DNA of 64,000 nucleotides, from positions 14,632,823-14,696,822 of the forward strand of contig CM034242.1 in assembly GCA_019916065.1 (NCBI GenBank), in the 5' to 3' direction. The DNA is from Vitellaria paradoxa (lineage: Eukaryota; Streptophyta; Magnoliopsida; Ericales; Sapotaceae). Below, one piece after another: positions 1-12,585 of the stretch; position 1 is the first letter of the stretch; each line of letters opens with the position of its first letter. The position numbers and the translations under genes were made by a program. The notes beneath the pieces are model-generated. The model saw only the letters and a list, made by a program, of their open reading frames with translations, was not told the origin of the DNA and made no database searches.

Positions 1-658
1 TTCAATGCATAGCATTGTGGATCTCAATTGTGTAACTAAGGTGGTTAAACATTGTAAGCAAATTTGATATAGTGGAAGAAGTTTGGGTGGTATTTGAAAT
101 CGGATTCGTGATCTTTTTCCCAAAATGATTTCCATGTAAAAGTTCTTTTGTGCCTTCTTCATTTTCCGCACATATTGATTTGCTTAATTGATTGAGTTTT
201 GACTGAGGAATCATAAAATCCACGAATTTTTCATTTCGGCTCCTTGAACCTCTTGTTTCAATTCAGGATTTGTCCTCCTATCTTTGGAGATGTTGATTAT
301 GAAAAATGGCATGATAAAGTTATTATGGAAATGACAGCATTCTACAGAAATGTGATTCTATTGATTTCTCTCGACTATTATTGTAAATTGATTCTATGCT
401 TTTGTCAAGCTTTGCTTGGAGGTAAACACTCAATCTGGCCTCAGTAGTTTCGATCTTGTACCTTTCGTTCATCTGTCTCGCCGTGTATTGCAACTTAAGG
501 ATTACAACACCTTTCACATGTTATGGTGTGTAACTCTGTTATTATGTTTGATTCTGTTTAGCTGTTGATATTGCCCGAGTCTGACATTTATTTATCAGAG
601 AGCTTACCCTTTTCTGCGAGGGCGTGCAAATGATTAAATTAAACTATTTGCGCTTCAG
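1..658 (+). other. Intron of the TBL gene running off the left window edge
   Basis: The exon starting at 659 follows an AG acceptor at 657-658 and begins inside the family's conserved core, so the preceding bases are read as intron. I searched this stretch for the PMR5N-type upstream exon (Cys-rich region and GDS motif) and found none in any plus frame. The small open frames here do not resemble any family I know. Confidence 0.6.
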
Positions 659-1432
659 GTGGAACAAGCTGTTGAAGTTTATCACGACAAGGAATACAGA
701 TCCAAAAGATGGCACTTCCCCTCCTACAACTTCACCATCTCAGTACTTTGGTCCCCTTTCCTCGCCAAAGCTGCCACTTTCGAAGATGACAACGGTGTTT
801 CGAGCGCTGACATTGAGCTGCATCTCGACAAACTCGACCCAACGTGGACCGATCAGTACCGGAGCTTGAACTACGTGATTTTTTCCACCGGTGAATGGTT
901 TGTCAAAACCGCAATCTACTACGAAAACAACACAATGTTGGGCTGTCACAACTGTCCCCAGAAAAACCAGACTGAGCTCGGTTTCAACTTTGCTTACCGG
1001 AAAGTCCTCGAGAACGTGTTCAATTTCATCGTTGCATCGAATCACGAGGGCATGATATTTTATAGAACGTTAACGCCGGATCACTTTGAGAATGGGGAAT
1101 GGTACAATGGTGGGAATTGCCAAAGAACGGCACCGGTCAAGGAAGGCGAGTTCAAGATGAACGAGCTAACCAGAATTCTCCGCAGCGTTGAGTTGGAGGA
1201 ATTTGGGAAAGCAGCTGCTAAAGCTTGCGGGAAAGGGATCAAGCTCAAACTTTTTGATGTCATGAATCTTTCATTGCTGAGGCCTGATGGGCACCCAGGT
1301 TTGTTCAGACACTTCCACCCATTTGCTATGGAAAATACTACCAAGATTTACTCTGATTGTCTGCATTGGTGTTTGCCGGGGCCAATCGATTCCTGGAATG
1401 ATTTGCTTATGGAGATGGTTGTGAATGGCTAA
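659..1432 (+). CDS. Trichome birefringence-like (TBL) O-acetyltransferase, last exon
   Basis: This exon encodes 257 residues ending in a TAA stop and forms the C-terminal PMR5/Cas1p part of a TBL protein. TBL proteins are Golgi membrane enzymes that O-acetylate cell wall polysaccharides such as xyloglucan or xylan. Visible family marks are RWHFPSYNFT and LWSPFL near the start (about residues 17-36), RPDGHPG before the end, and the closing DCLHWCLPGPIDSWND block. Asp233 and His236 of the DxxH motif, which pairs with an upstream GDS serine in catalysis, are both present. The first codon is GTG and not a start: the exon opens directly after AG in phase 0. The N-terminal anchor and GDS exon are outside the window. 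The sequence resembles the TBL19-26 branch, so xyloglucan is a plausible substrate, but the exact member is not decided. The frame is intact, so the gene may be functional. Confidence 0.9.
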   Translation: MEQAVEVYHDKEYRSKRWHFPSYNFTISVLWSPFLAKAATFEDDNGVSSADIELHLDKLDPTWTDQYRSLNYVIFSTGEWFVKTAIYYENNTMLGCHNCPQKNQTELGFNFAYRKVLENVFNFIVASNHEGMIFYRTLTPDHFENGEWYNGGNCQRTAPVKEGEFKMNELTRILRSVELEEFGKAAAKACGKGIKLKLFDVMNLSLLRPDGHPGLFRHFHPFAMENTTKIYSDCLHWCLPGPIDSWNDLLMEMVVNG

Positions 1433-1660
1433 GAGGATTAGTCAATTTGCAGAAAATACAAACAATTTTGTTTTGGTTTCATTAGTTTGAAAGGGGGGAA
1501 AAAAATTGTTGAAGAGATGGTGGATCTCTCCCTGTGAATGAGATATTTATTCAGCGGCAAGCCAGTCACAGAAGCAAATTCAGCATCAAATAGTTGACAG
1601 AATTTTTTTTTCCGGATGGTAGAGAAATTGAAGTCAAACTGTAATTCTCTTGTTTATTTT
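1433..1660 (+). other. 3' flank and probable 3' UTR of the TBL gene
   Basis: This is non-coding sequence directly after the TBL stop codon, less AT-biased than the DNA beyond it. No clear AATAAA signal stands out. It ends where an inserted MITE-like sequence starts. Confidence 0.4.
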
Positions 1661-1807
1661 GGCTCCGTTTGATATAATAAAAAATTCTGAAAAATAATAA
1701 AAAAAATAGTGAAAATTTTTAAAAGTTATTCATTTTTATCTCACTGTATGAATTACGAATTCACAATTTATCTCATTTTATCTATTTTTTACCACTACAA
1801 ACGCATC
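1661..1807. mobile_element. Short MITE-like element
   Basis: One end reads GGCTCCGTTTGATA and the other CACTACAAACGCATC, giving weak inverted ends. The interior (GAATTACGAATTCACAATTT, then TTTATCTCATTTTA-like sequence) matches, in reverse orientation, elements at about 11200-11319, 19173-19313 and 26141-26259. It is a dispersed non-coding family. Ends are approximate. Confidence 0.5.
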
Positions 1808-4254
1808 TTTTATAACAAAGTGAATCTCAGATTAACTTATAATCTTCCTATTAGATTAACATTAATTTAGAGAGTTTCATGCTAATATGGAGAATATTAT
1901 TACACATCTATGGTGTTTTTTTTATGAAGAGAAGAGAGTTGGATTTTTTTTTTTTGCCTTTTTTTTTTGTTTTTTTCCTTTTCATTTGTTTTTTGTCTCA
2001 TCAATCTAACATGGAAGGAACTTCCCTTTCCATTTCACTAGTTCCAAGTGAAATCTTAGGCTGAAGCTTTAGATAGCAGTGGATCAATAAACCACGTGTG
2101 TATTTTTTTTTTTTTCTTTTTGTTGTTCCAATAAATTTTATGGATGTGAATTTCATTTGGAACTTTAAAATATCTGATGATCTCCCTTTTACATTAAAAA
2201 TTAAAAAACAATTCAATACATAAAAAGTTGTTCAGAAAAAAATTACAGCTTGTGAGTCAATTTATTTAAAAAAATAACTCATTAAAGTGTATTTTTATTA
2301 TAAAATTAATAAAAAGTTCCAATAACACATTAATTTAGTGGATTTTCTAGCAGACTTTTTTAGTGCACTAACATTTTTCGACAAAAAAAAAAACCTAAAA
2401 TATCTAACTTTCTACAGTTTTTTTTTTTTTTTTAACTTTCTACAGTTTTTTCTAATTTTTTAGTTTTTTTTTTTATTTTTTTTAACTTTTTCACACTTTT
2501 TTAAGAACACACTAAACACCTAATAATTTAAAACTCGTTTTTTTTTGGGCCAAAATTTGACACTTCAAATAGACAATTACTCCTATTTACTTATATTTGT
2601 TACCATTCCCGCTCGCGATTAAATCCCAAAACTTTTATTGATACGGAAGCAAGGCCTTTGTTTTGAATCATGAATTTGTAAAGAGAAAAAAATAGTAAAA
2701 AAATGTATAATAAAAAAAAGGGGTAAAAATATTAAATTTATTTTTATTAATTTTTTATTGAATTAGAAAACAAATATACTAAATATTTCTTTACAAATAA
2801 CATTTTATTTAATTCACTATGCAGTATGACTATACAAAATTTCTATTTTTCTATTTTTTTAATAATAAATTCTTGATTTGCACGTAACGTAAGCGGCTCT
2901 TCCAAGTACAACCATGGTAGCAAATTTGGTGTTTGAAAATTATTTCGATTGGGTGAAAAATTCATAATTCGAGAATTATCCGGTATAATTCAAAAAAAAA
3001 GTATAAAAAAATCCTTGTATGGCACTCAAATTCGTTAAAAAAATCGGAAATAATTGGGCAATAATTCAGGGAAATATATATAATTAATTTTGCTATGGTC
3101 ATAATATTTTTTTATCAAATAATATTTTTTATTATATCTTAAAGTGTAGTTACGTAGATAAAAAATCATTAAATTATATGTAAAAATAATGAGTCAAAAA
3201 AATAACCTACAGTTTTTTTATATATATGTTTGTTATTAAACATGTGCAAATATAGATGATTTTTTTATGTAAATTTAAAAAGTACTATAAAAATTATTTT
3301 TATTATGTACATAACTATAGTTAATTATATTCTTATATAATATGTGTGGTTGTAAAATTTTAATGATATAATATATTTTATTTAATAAATTTTAGGTTAC
3401 ATAGATACAAATTAATTTATCAAATAAATAATAAATAAATATAGAGTCACAAATTAATTCTATAGTGTTAATATTTTGTTTGCATGGTTCATTTGTTGAA
3501 TAACCTGAACATAACCAATTGAAATACCAAAAGACATATGTACATATTATATTATATCATATATTTATATATAAATTGTTAATAATTAAAAAGTAAGTCT
3601 AAGACATTTATCTCATATATATATAATTACTTTTAATTAAAGTGAAAGAAATTAAGAATATTGTTATTGACAAATAATATTGAAAGTTTTAAGGCACCAC
3701 TTCATTTTCAGTGCCGTAACCAAATTTTTTTATTCTTTAGTTTGAACCTAGTTATTATTAGTGTATTTATACTATTAAGTAATTTAGGATTTAATAATGC
3801 TTGCAAGATATAATAGGATAAGTTTGGAGTGATGGAAGATTGGACAACTTCGCAAGATTTGTGGATTTATCGCGAAATTAGTGGTTATCGGCAAGTTATC
3901 GCGATATTTTTATTTTCTTGTGATTTAATTGGGTTTTTAAATTTTTATCAAAATCTTGCAAATATATCGGGATAAATTAAAAATCTCGGAGAATTTTCTT
4001 ACTATGAGTACAATAGTATCTACTATGTATAAAACAAGTAGTAAAATGTGAAAATAATAAAATATATATTTTCTAAAGGTATTGATCATTTATGTTTCTC
4101 TTGAAATATTCTTTAAAACTTTATTTATTTTTTTAAACGCTTTGCGTTCACATTTTTGTTCAATTAATTTATTTCTTTGTTAGTTTTGAATTAAATGCTT
4201 TGACCTATATTCTAAATTAACAAATTTTTTATTTGTTCTTAGATTTACTTTAGG
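1808..4254. other. AT-rich intergenic stretch
   Basis: I see no gene here. The stretch has many poly-T and poly-A runs (for example near 1950-1980, 2100-2115 and 2420-2440) and AT-rich low-complexity sequence. The open frames on either strand are short and compositionally biased. Confidence 0.6.
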
Positions 4255-4435
4255 TTAAATTACATTATTCACCCCAAATACTTTACACCAAATTCGAATT
4301 TAGTCTCTATACTTTAAATTGTAATAGTTTTTTTTTTTAATCAAGTAACAATATGGCCCTTCCATCTATGATTGTTTGCAAATTAGTTGTTAAATCACCA
4401 CATGACCCTCATGTGATGTGCATTATAATCATTTT
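4255..4435 (-). mobile_element. Dispersed MITE-type repeat, copy 1
   Basis: In reverse complement this stretch matches two direct copies at about 9780-9930 and 10030-10200. Shared words include GATGGAAGGGCCATATTGTT and TTTGCAAAC. No coding potential. The solo LTR at 4436 starts immediately after it. Confidence 0.5.
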
Positions 4436-4647
4436 TGTGATAACTCGAGTTTCGGTATTAAGATAAATTGTTAAGTATTGACAGGATTAGTATGTAATTA
4501 GATGTTAACATGGTTAATGTGATGTATTAAGGGTTGAAATTGACAAAAGTATGAAAAATGGGGCTTAATTTCAGATTTAGCCATTTTTGGCCCAAGTGAC
4601 ATGCAGAGGGCACCCCATGGACCAATGAGGGCCCTGGGTTGCATAGG

Positions 4648-6176
4648 AGGATGCCATGCCTATGTGACTTTTGACAATAGATGGCTTAGTTGCTTTTTTA
4701 GCCGATGGTTGTTTCTATGTCAAACTTTGGGTAATATAGGTGGTGGGGGAGAGACCTTAGGTCTCTATAGCAAACTTGGGCACCAAATTTGGTTATTTTA
4801 TATACGTATATGAGAGAGAGAGAGAGAGAGAGAGTTTTGGATTGGGAGAGAAAAAACTAAGAAGGAGGAAGAATTGAAGGAGGCTAAGGATTGGTAAGTG
4901 ATTCAAACCTCAATCAATTCCAAATTGGTTTTGTAAGAATGAATTAGATACCTAATAAACATATTTATGCAATTAGTTTGATGATAGGATCAACAATTAG
5001 AGTGTACGATCTACTTGAAGTAAGTCGGGTCTATCTTTGAGTTTTTTTTTTTTTTGGTTAAAGATTTGAGGTAGGGATTTCAAGCTTCTAAATAGTATAT
5101 ACATGATGTAGAGAATCTAAAAATATTGTTCTGAAATGTAGTTCAAATTATGGAAGCATAAATCGATGGTTTGGTTTAACTTACATATTAATATAAATAT
5201 GTATGTATATGTTGGAAATGACATTTCGATTTGGAGAATTAGTTAAATAAAATTTGTTTGGATTGATTTATCGAAGTCTTAAGGGCTTTAGAAAACTTAT
5301 GGAAATGAAGATTTGAACTAAGAATTTGATTTGACAAAGTTTGAAGCTTGGAAGTATAAACCAGTACATGGAACAAAACAAAGAAACTCACCTTGAGCAC
5401 AAAGGACACCCTGCCTGTGTGACTTTTGACAAATAGATGGCTTAGTTGCTTTTTCAGCCGACAGTCATTTCCGTGTTAAACTTTGGTCAGTATATGTGGT
5501 AGGGGAGAGACCATAGATCTCTGTAGCAAGCTTGGGCACTGAGTTTGGTGCTTCTATATATGTATATAGGGGGGAGAGAGAGAGAAAGTTTTGGATTGGG
5601 AGAAAAAACTGAGAAGGAAGAACCGAAGGAGGCCAAGGGTTAGTAAGTGGTTTAAACCTCAATCAATTCTAAATTGATTTTGTAAGAATGAATTAGATAC
5701 CTAATGAACATGTTTATGTAATTGGTTTGATGATAGGATCAAAGATTAGAGTGTATGATCTACTTGAAGTTGGTCGAGTCTTGTCGGGTGTTTACTGTCT
5801 TTGAGTTCTTCGTCGTTCAAGATTCGAAGTAGAAATTTCAAGCTACTAAATAGTATATATATATGATGTAGAGAATCTAGAAATGTTGCTTTAAAAGTAG
5901 TTCGAATTATGGAAGTATAAATCAATGATTTGGGTTAAGTTACATATGTATATATATGTGTATGTACATGTTGGAAATTAGATTTCGATTTTGGAGAATT
6001 AATTAAATAAAACTTGTTTGGATTGATCCATCGAAGTCTCAAGGGCCTTAGTAAACTTATGGAAATAAAGATTTGAATTAAGAATTTGATTAAGAATTTG
6101 ATTTGACAAAGTTTGAAGCTTGGAGGTATAAACTAGTACATGGACCAAAATAGAGAAACTCGCCTGGGCATAGAGG
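4648..6176 (+). repeat. Tandem duplication of a unit of about 760 bp inside the LTR
   Basis: Copy 1 (about 4648-5403) and copy 2 (about 5404-6176) run in parallel. Shared words include ATAGATGGCTTAGTTGCTTT, AAACCTCAATCAATTC, GAATTAGATACCTAAT and AGTACATGGA, in the same order. Both carry a GA-rich tract at the same relative place (4811-4834 and about 5571-5586). Substitutions and small indels separate the copies, so the event is not recent. Confidence 0.8.
4811..4834 (+). repeat. (GA)n microsatellite
   Basis: This is an uninterrupted GA dinucleotide run of 24 bases. The second copy of the surrounding tandem repeat has a shorter, interrupted GA tract. Confidence 0.9.
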
Positions 6177-7968
6177 GGCGCCTTGACCCTTTGTGTGGGT
6201 GCCCGGGTCTCTTACAGGGGTGTCTTGGGTGCTCTAAAGTCCCATTTTGTTCTTTTTTCGATGTTAAACTTATTTGTTTATATCTTATACTTAATGCATG
6301 TTTCATATAAGGTGTTCTAACATTTCTAATGAGAAATATGTAATGTTTGATGTAATATTAATCATGAATTGAGATTATGTTAATGGGATGATGAAACGTT
6401 AGAATGATTTAAGAATATGCTAATGTGACACGAAAATGAGTTGAATTTATTGAATTGGTTGTTATGATAATATAAGTTATTCGTTGATTGAACGAGATGA
6501 TAAAAAGAATATGATAAGGTTAATAGGAATGGAAAGAGAAAAATGAAAATGTGAATGATAAATATATGATATAGTGATTAGATATTATGAAAAAAGAGAG
6601 ATTAGTATTGATTAATTATAACAAATTAATTATAATTGGGTGTTTACAATAAAATGATCAAATGAGATATTAGTGGTTAAAATTTTTGTATAATTTATAA
6701 AATGGAAAATGTTCAAGAAATAAAATGAAAGATATTGAATTATTAAAGAAATATATGATTTAATATTTGTTATTTTGTGAAACGATTAAATTATTATCAA
6801 TTGATTATGATTATTGGAATATGATTGGTTATTTATATTGAATGATATTGATTGTTTGATCATGATAAGAATAACTTGATTATGATGAAAATGAAATGAT
6901 AATTTGATTTGAAATATGATGAGTTATTGTTGAATTTGATAATGAAAGTGGAGGAGAATGATGAAACGATATGTATTAATTTTGGATTATGATGATATGT
7001 TATGGACAAATCATTGATGATGATAATAGAAGGAGATGATAAAATATGATTGTTGTTATGTGACGAGGATGGAGGGTATAGGAAAATAGGAAGAGTACAA
7101 AAATTACCCTAGGGTTAAAAGACCCGAAACTTACACAGGATTGGTATTTATGCCAGTAAGTTAATAGCCTACAACATGACGTATACTGTGGCTAATCGTG
7201 GCTCTGAACAACGACAGATTTTAGTTAATTATTCTGTTAGGTGTTGACCCATAAATACGACATTGGTTGTACTCATCCTGTAACTTTAAACGTAAATGAG
7301 AATGTGATTGTGATTAAATGATGATGAGGTTAAGAAAGATAATAATTGGATTTAATGTTGAGATCTATAATGATGATTCTCGTATTTGATTTTAATAATG
7401 CATTATGATGATGTTGGGAGATATTGGTTACACATATGATGATCCTAATACTTGGTTTTAACGATGTATTATGATTATATTGGAGATGTTGATTTACATA
7501 TGATGATTATGTGTCATGTCATCGCTTTACATATTATATATGCTTTTATTATGTTTCATGGGTACAAGTGGACTGGTGCTCTGTCCTTATAGAATTTGAT
7601 GTAGGTTTTGAGCCTAAAACTTAGGTGGGACCATGATTGGATTTGATGATGCATTTTCAGTGATAGATATTTTGTATTTCAAATTTAAAAATTTAGTTAG
7701 TAGGGACTGTAATATTTATTTAAGTTTAGAGATTTTTTGATTGGGTTGCAAAGATCATAAGGCCTATGTTATCTATTTTTATGGGTTATGTTTGGAGCAT
7801 GGTTGCCTGGCCTGATTGAGACGTAAGATATCTTTATTTTATTATTGCTAGTTATTATAAATGTTATTCCAGAGTGGTGACATTGCTCTGATCAGGTTAT
7901 TGGTGATACATGCGTGCTATATATATTTATTCACTCCCCCTTCGGGTCATGAGATTCGGGGTGTGATA

Positions 7969-8888
7969 ATTCTAAGCACTTTAAGACTAGACTTAAAATT
8001 GCAGACCCCTAATAGAACAACCATTAAATTATGAAATTGTCGACTTTCATGTGAGAAAAAATTGATAATATATTTGTCTGATAAAATAGACAAAATTAAA
8101 TGTGTATGCCATCATGCTCGGGTTTGACCTGAGGGTACGAAAGATATAGACTAGTGGACTAAATCTTAGTTAAAAAAAAAAAAATTAAAGTTTGGTCAAA
8201 GAAATGACCTACAAGTTTAAGTATAGATCAAATCAAATGTAATAAAATATTATATATGACTATCTACTAAATTATATCCCTATAACTCACATAATTTAGG
8301 ATAATAGTAATAATTAATCATAAGGATAATTTAAATCATCAATCATAATAATTCATAATAAAAATTATAGTCATTCAATATATATTAATAAAATAATATT
8401 ACAAAACAAGTCTCGTCTAAAGTATCTATAAGTCAGCTACAAACAAATAAACCAGAAGTCAGTAAAAAAATCCCCTAGTTCTCAACGTCGCCACCACCCA
8501 CTATAGCAGTTACTAAGCTTATTAGTCAATACCTTGATTCAATGTCTTGCTATTTAAACTACTTATTCTTGATTGTTTTTAAAATCAAATCCGATAATAC
8601 CATGATCTTGGGTTATTGATAGGATTATGTAATTCGATGTCTGATTATAAATAATTTTTCATACATTCTTGTAAATTTCAATATCCATGATTGTTGTTTT
8701 AGTGTTTTCAAACTTAATTAGATAATATTATGATTGAAAGCTTATAGGGACTTTTTTATTTGATGTCTTGCTCATTTAGAACTCATTTGTATCTTTTGGG
8801 ATCAACGGAGTAATGCTATAATCAATCACGAGTGGCCAATTCAATGTGTTGTTTAGTTATGAAAATATTTTTGCAAATGTCTAAACAT
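7969..8888. other. Intergenic stretch without recognised features
   Basis: I find no gene. Parts such as the less AT-rich patch at 8110-8160 and 8400-8510 look like degraded retrotransposon sequence, but no protein similarity is visible. Confidence 0.5.
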
Positions 8889-8891
8889 TAA

Positions 8892-9213
8892 GGTGCCATT
8901 TGGTACACCTATTTTGAACTAATTTTTCATTTTATGTTTTTGAAAACAAAGAAATTTGGTCACTTTTGTTTTCAAAATCTGTTTTAAAAAATAGAAAATG
9001 AGTTTACATATGAAATACAAATTGGAAAAAATTCATTTTGAGCATTTTCAACCTAAAATAAGGAAAATTTCAAAACATGAAAAACAGAAAGCGTCAAACC
9101 AAATGTATTTTTGTTTTCATTATTTTAAGATTTTCAAAAAATAAAACACATAAAACAGAAAATAGAGAATAAAAATAGAAAATAAAAAATACAAATACAA
9201 ACCAAATGCCACC
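8892..9213. mobile_element. PIF/Harbinger (Tourist-like) MITE with TAA duplication
   Basis: The element begins GGTGCCATTTGGT and ends ACCAAATGCCACC, exact inverted ends of 13 bp. TAA flanks both sides (8889-8891 and 9214-9216). At 322 bp and non-coding it fits a Tourist-like MITE. The interior is rich in AAAATAGAAAAT-type sequence and is largely self-complementary. A diverged relative lies at 51800-52106. Confidence 0.9.
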
Positions 9214-9769
9214 TAATCTTTTGAAAACCTCACTTGAATTTATTAATTTTGTATTTACTTGCTTACCTGTGGTTTGATCTCCCCTTTTATTTATATTTTT
9301 GTAACTAATTTTTAGTTACCCATTAGGTGTTTGCCAAAATATCTATTCATATTTTTGAAAACCATCTACACCTTAAAAAAAAAAAAAACATCCACTATCC
9401 CTTAAATTCAAATTAGCTTAGTTTTGGTTTAGGTGGCACATACTAGAATTAAAGAGTGAATTGAGTGTAAATCATAGCATCTCCTTATGGAAGAATGATA
9501 GGTACTTATCATTATAAATTCAAATTGCTATATTATCGCTTGTACACTTGCGAGTATGAAATAAACCTTCAATACACTTTGAGCAGAAAAATAGTAACAA
9601 ATATGCTGAGATAAAATAAGTCAAAGTTGAGATTGAATTGAACCCCAATGGGAAGGAAAAACAACCTTAGATGTAATTAGGTGTACAAAAGGCACTACAA
9701 TGTCGATTATGGGAATTAAGATAATAATTTGGAATACAATGGTTAAGCTATATAGAAACTTTGATGTTT
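9214..9769. other. Intergenic stretch without recognised features
   Basis: AT-rich, with a poly-A run near 9376-9388. No gene or clear element is seen. Confidence 0.5.
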
Positions 9770-10210
9770 CTTTGTGAAATGCCCATTATGTTAGGGTCAT
9801 GTGATGGTTTAACAATTGATTTGCAAACAAATGTAAATGGAAGGATCACATTACTACTTAACTAAACTATAGGAAATTGACTGCTACAATTGAAATTAAA
9901 GGGACTGAAGTGGAATAACCCAAAATCTCCTACTCAATTAGTTACAAATGCTTTTTGGGAAGCATTTGCTGCAGTAGGTCGTGTAAACCAAAACCCTTTG
10001 TGTGAAGTACAAAGGTGGTTAATGACTATTATTTCCATTACATGATGGTCATATGATATTTTAACGGTTGATTTGTAAATGACCATAGATGGAAGGGCCA
10101 TATTGTTGCTTAACTAAGTGTACAGGGGGGTTAATTGTCACAATTTAAAATTTAAGTATCAAATTGCGATTCAGTATAAAGTACAAGGGTTGTTTCTTTA
10201 ATTTGCCCTT
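9770..10210 (+). mobile_element. Two direct copies of a MITE-type repeat
   Basis: The blocks at about 9780-9930 and 10030-10200 share the same word order: a GTCAT-type word, TTAAC-GTTGATTTG-type words, ATGGAAGG, CATATT or CACATT, CTTAACTAA and CAATT. Both are inverted relative to the copy at 4255-4435. A more diverged relative is at about 12390-12490. There is no coding potential. Confidence 0.55.
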
Positions 10211-11008
10211 TTTTATTTTATTTAGAGTAATATACTCTCTTATTTACTTTTACTATTCATTCTATTCTTCAAGAAAAAGAGTGGACTTGGCGTAAAAGTA
10301 AAGTTGTTTAATTGTTATTTAAAAATTACTAGTCTTTGGAAATAGTCTCTCCATAAGTAGAGAATAGTGTTGACTTGTACAATGTATGGGATTTTATAAC
10401 ATTCTGCATTTTCAAAAATAGCTTTTAAATATATTATAAAATATATTCCCAAGTCCCTAGCTTAATTAATATTTAGACATTTTTTTTTGTATTTTTAACT
10501 TTAAAATATACCAAGAGCTCTTATTGTGAGAAAAGTTAGATTTTTAAATTTAATTAATATTCACTAATTTGTAAACCATTGCCCGAGCCTAATAATCAAT
10601 TGGACTTTTTTTCTTTTCTCTTTTAAATTTAATTCATTTAAAATGTGTAAATTTTATAACTATTGTGAACCAATATGCAAGTGGATTATGGACAACTTTA
10701 GTAGCTTTATAGAGAGAAAAAAAAAATGGATTTGTGGTCATTTACCGATGTGGGATAAAAGGAAGTAAAGTTATTGTGAATGAGAAGAAAGAGTGTTTAA
10801 TTCAAAATTTTGTAAAAAAAAAAAAAGAAAAAAGGTAGAATAGAGAGAATTGGAGCATGTCATATAAGATTGAGAATTAGGAGAAAAAAGAAAAACATAT
10901 TTTCTATATATAAGATAAGATTCTCTACATTTATCTTTTTGATACCTGGCAATATAGGAGTCTTGTTTTTATATTAATTATGATAATATTAACAATGATG
11001 CTTGTGAC
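10211..11008. other. AT-rich intergenic stretch
   Basis: No gene is seen. It contains poly-A and poly-T runs near 10484, 10718 and 10813. Confidence 0.5.
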
Positions 11009-11011
11009 TAA

Positions 11012-11319
11012 GGGTGCGTTTGAAATGACAAAAAGCGAGATAAATGGTCCATTTGGATCCCCAACATTTTCTAAAAGATTTCAAAAAAGTTTTTAAATTC
11101 CTTCGATCAAATTTCACCATGTGTCACTTTTACATTATATCAACACTACTTTTTGATTTTTTTGAAATTTTTTCGACTCCAAATGCCCCAAAAATAAGAT
11201 AAAGTGAGATAAATTGTGGGTTTGTAATTCGTGCGGTGAGATAAAAAGTGAATAACTTTTAGAGTTTTTTTTACATTTTTTACCATTTTTTAAAATTTTT
11301 TGTTACTCCAAACAGAGCC
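11012..11319. mobile_element. Nested MITEs: outer element with TAA duplication
   Basis: The outer element begins GGGTGCGTTTGAAATGACAA and ends TTACTCCAAACAGAGCC, with TAA on both sides (11009-11011 and 11320-11322). Its right half matches the dispersed family also at 1661, 19173 and 26141. A second element (about 11046-11189) with ends GGTCCATTTGG and CCAAATGCCCC is lodged inside. That inner sequence has a relative in the transporter gene at 33263-33416. Confidence 0.75.
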
Positions 11320-11561
11320 TAATGTACTTGTTGATTAGAAATATGAGAGATTGATAATTATATTTTTAAATTCTTAAATATTCATTATTTTTAAGTTTAC
11401 CCTAATTGGAAGTTTAAAAAGATAAATATAATTATTAAGTTTAAAAGGACAAGTTTGTAAAACGCCTTTGTTATAAAAAAAAAATAAATAAAAAATAAAT
11501 AAAGGTTCTCCCTCTCAAAAGGTGTTTGTGTCTATCATTAATTGGTACTACTCAATTTTAT

Positions 11562-11848
11562 TCTTCTTCTCTCCTACGCAAATAGTAATTGATTCATTGG
11601 TACAATGAATATTAAATATATGTATAGACACTTACCAAAAAAAAATAAATATATGTATAGACACTTTATTACTTAAATATTTAATTATTAGTATATATTG
11701 ATTTCATCGTCAAAAAACAAATTTATTCTTCCTCTTTCTTACGCAAATTGTAATTGATTTATTGGTACAATGAATATTAAATCTATGTATGGACGCTTTA
11801 TTACTTAAATATTTAATTATTAATATATATTGATTTCATCGTCAAAAA
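11562..11848 (+). repeat. Local direct duplication of about 150 bp
   Basis: Copy 1 (about 11562-11717) and copy 2 (about 11727-11848) share GGTACAATGAATATTAAAT, TTTATTACTTAAATATTTAA and TTGATTTCATCGTCAAAAA in order. Copy 1 also contains a small internal repetition of ATATATGTATAGACACTT. Confidence 0.8.
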
Positions 11849-12585
11849 GTACATATCATGCGAGTCCCAATTTAAGACTTTAAATGACATCACGTGAGAT
11901 TAGGGATGTGTATATATCGGTTAGACTTAGATTTGTAGTTAATTTAGAATCAATTTTGACATATACTTAAACTAGTTTGACCACTTTGGTTTACTAAAAA
12001 ATATATATATATAAATCTAAACTAATATATAAATCACTAAAAAAATATTAAAACTAGTTAAAAAATTATTACAAATAAAGCATAATATTACTAGAACTAT
12101 TATTAATAATAGGATAAAGTATACAAATCACTGCTATAATTAGCACTATTTGAAATTAGTCGTTAAAGCTTACATGATCCTCTTACGTTGAGGACAATTT
12201 TATAATTTTACCATGTTGTCTTCCTAACTATTTGTCTTCCTATCGTTCTAACTATTTGTCTTCCATGGTGGGTAAGTTACAAATCTAATTGGCACCTGCA
12301 TGGAATGTGCCAAACTTCTAGCCTCCAAAGAAAGACTCGGTAAAGTATTAAAATAACTACTGTAATTTACTTTCGACATCATTTTAATCCTTCATATTTA
12401 GTTGTAATAGTTAAATTCATACAGTTTTAATCAAGTTGTAATTGGGTCTTTATGTCAACCCCAATTTATATCTAACCGTTAGAATGAGGATAAAATTATC
12501 GTTTTACCTTCATCTTTCCCAACATTGAATTAAACTAATTCATCTCGCCTCTCTTTTTTTCTATATGTATTCATATGTATATGTC
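11849..12585. other. Intergenic stretch with a degraded repeat
   Basis: No gene. A diverged copy of the 9770-10210 repeat family is recognisable at about 12390-12490. The rest is AT-rich. Confidence 0.45.

Larger units (their letters stand above)
4436..7968 (+). mobile_element. Probable solo LTR of a Ty3/gypsy-type retrotransposon
   Basis: The left end reads TGTGATAACTCGAG and the right end TTCGGGTCATGAGATTCGG then GGTGTGATA, the terminal style of plant gypsy LTRs. The two proven gypsy LTRs later in the window end in similar CGGGTCATG and GGCGTGACA words. Flanking pentamers are ATTTT (4431-4435) and ATTCT (7969-7973), a one-mismatch candidate target duplication. No gag or pol coding sequence is inside. 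The last bases should be CA but read TA, so the element is old or the end is slightly misplaced. At 3.5 kb it is long for an LTR, partly because of the internal tandem duplication. Confidence 0.5.

Noticed and set aside
740..1344. Minus-strand frames opposite the TBL exon
   Set aside because: They are shadows. The plus frame carries the DxxH and other TBL motifs.
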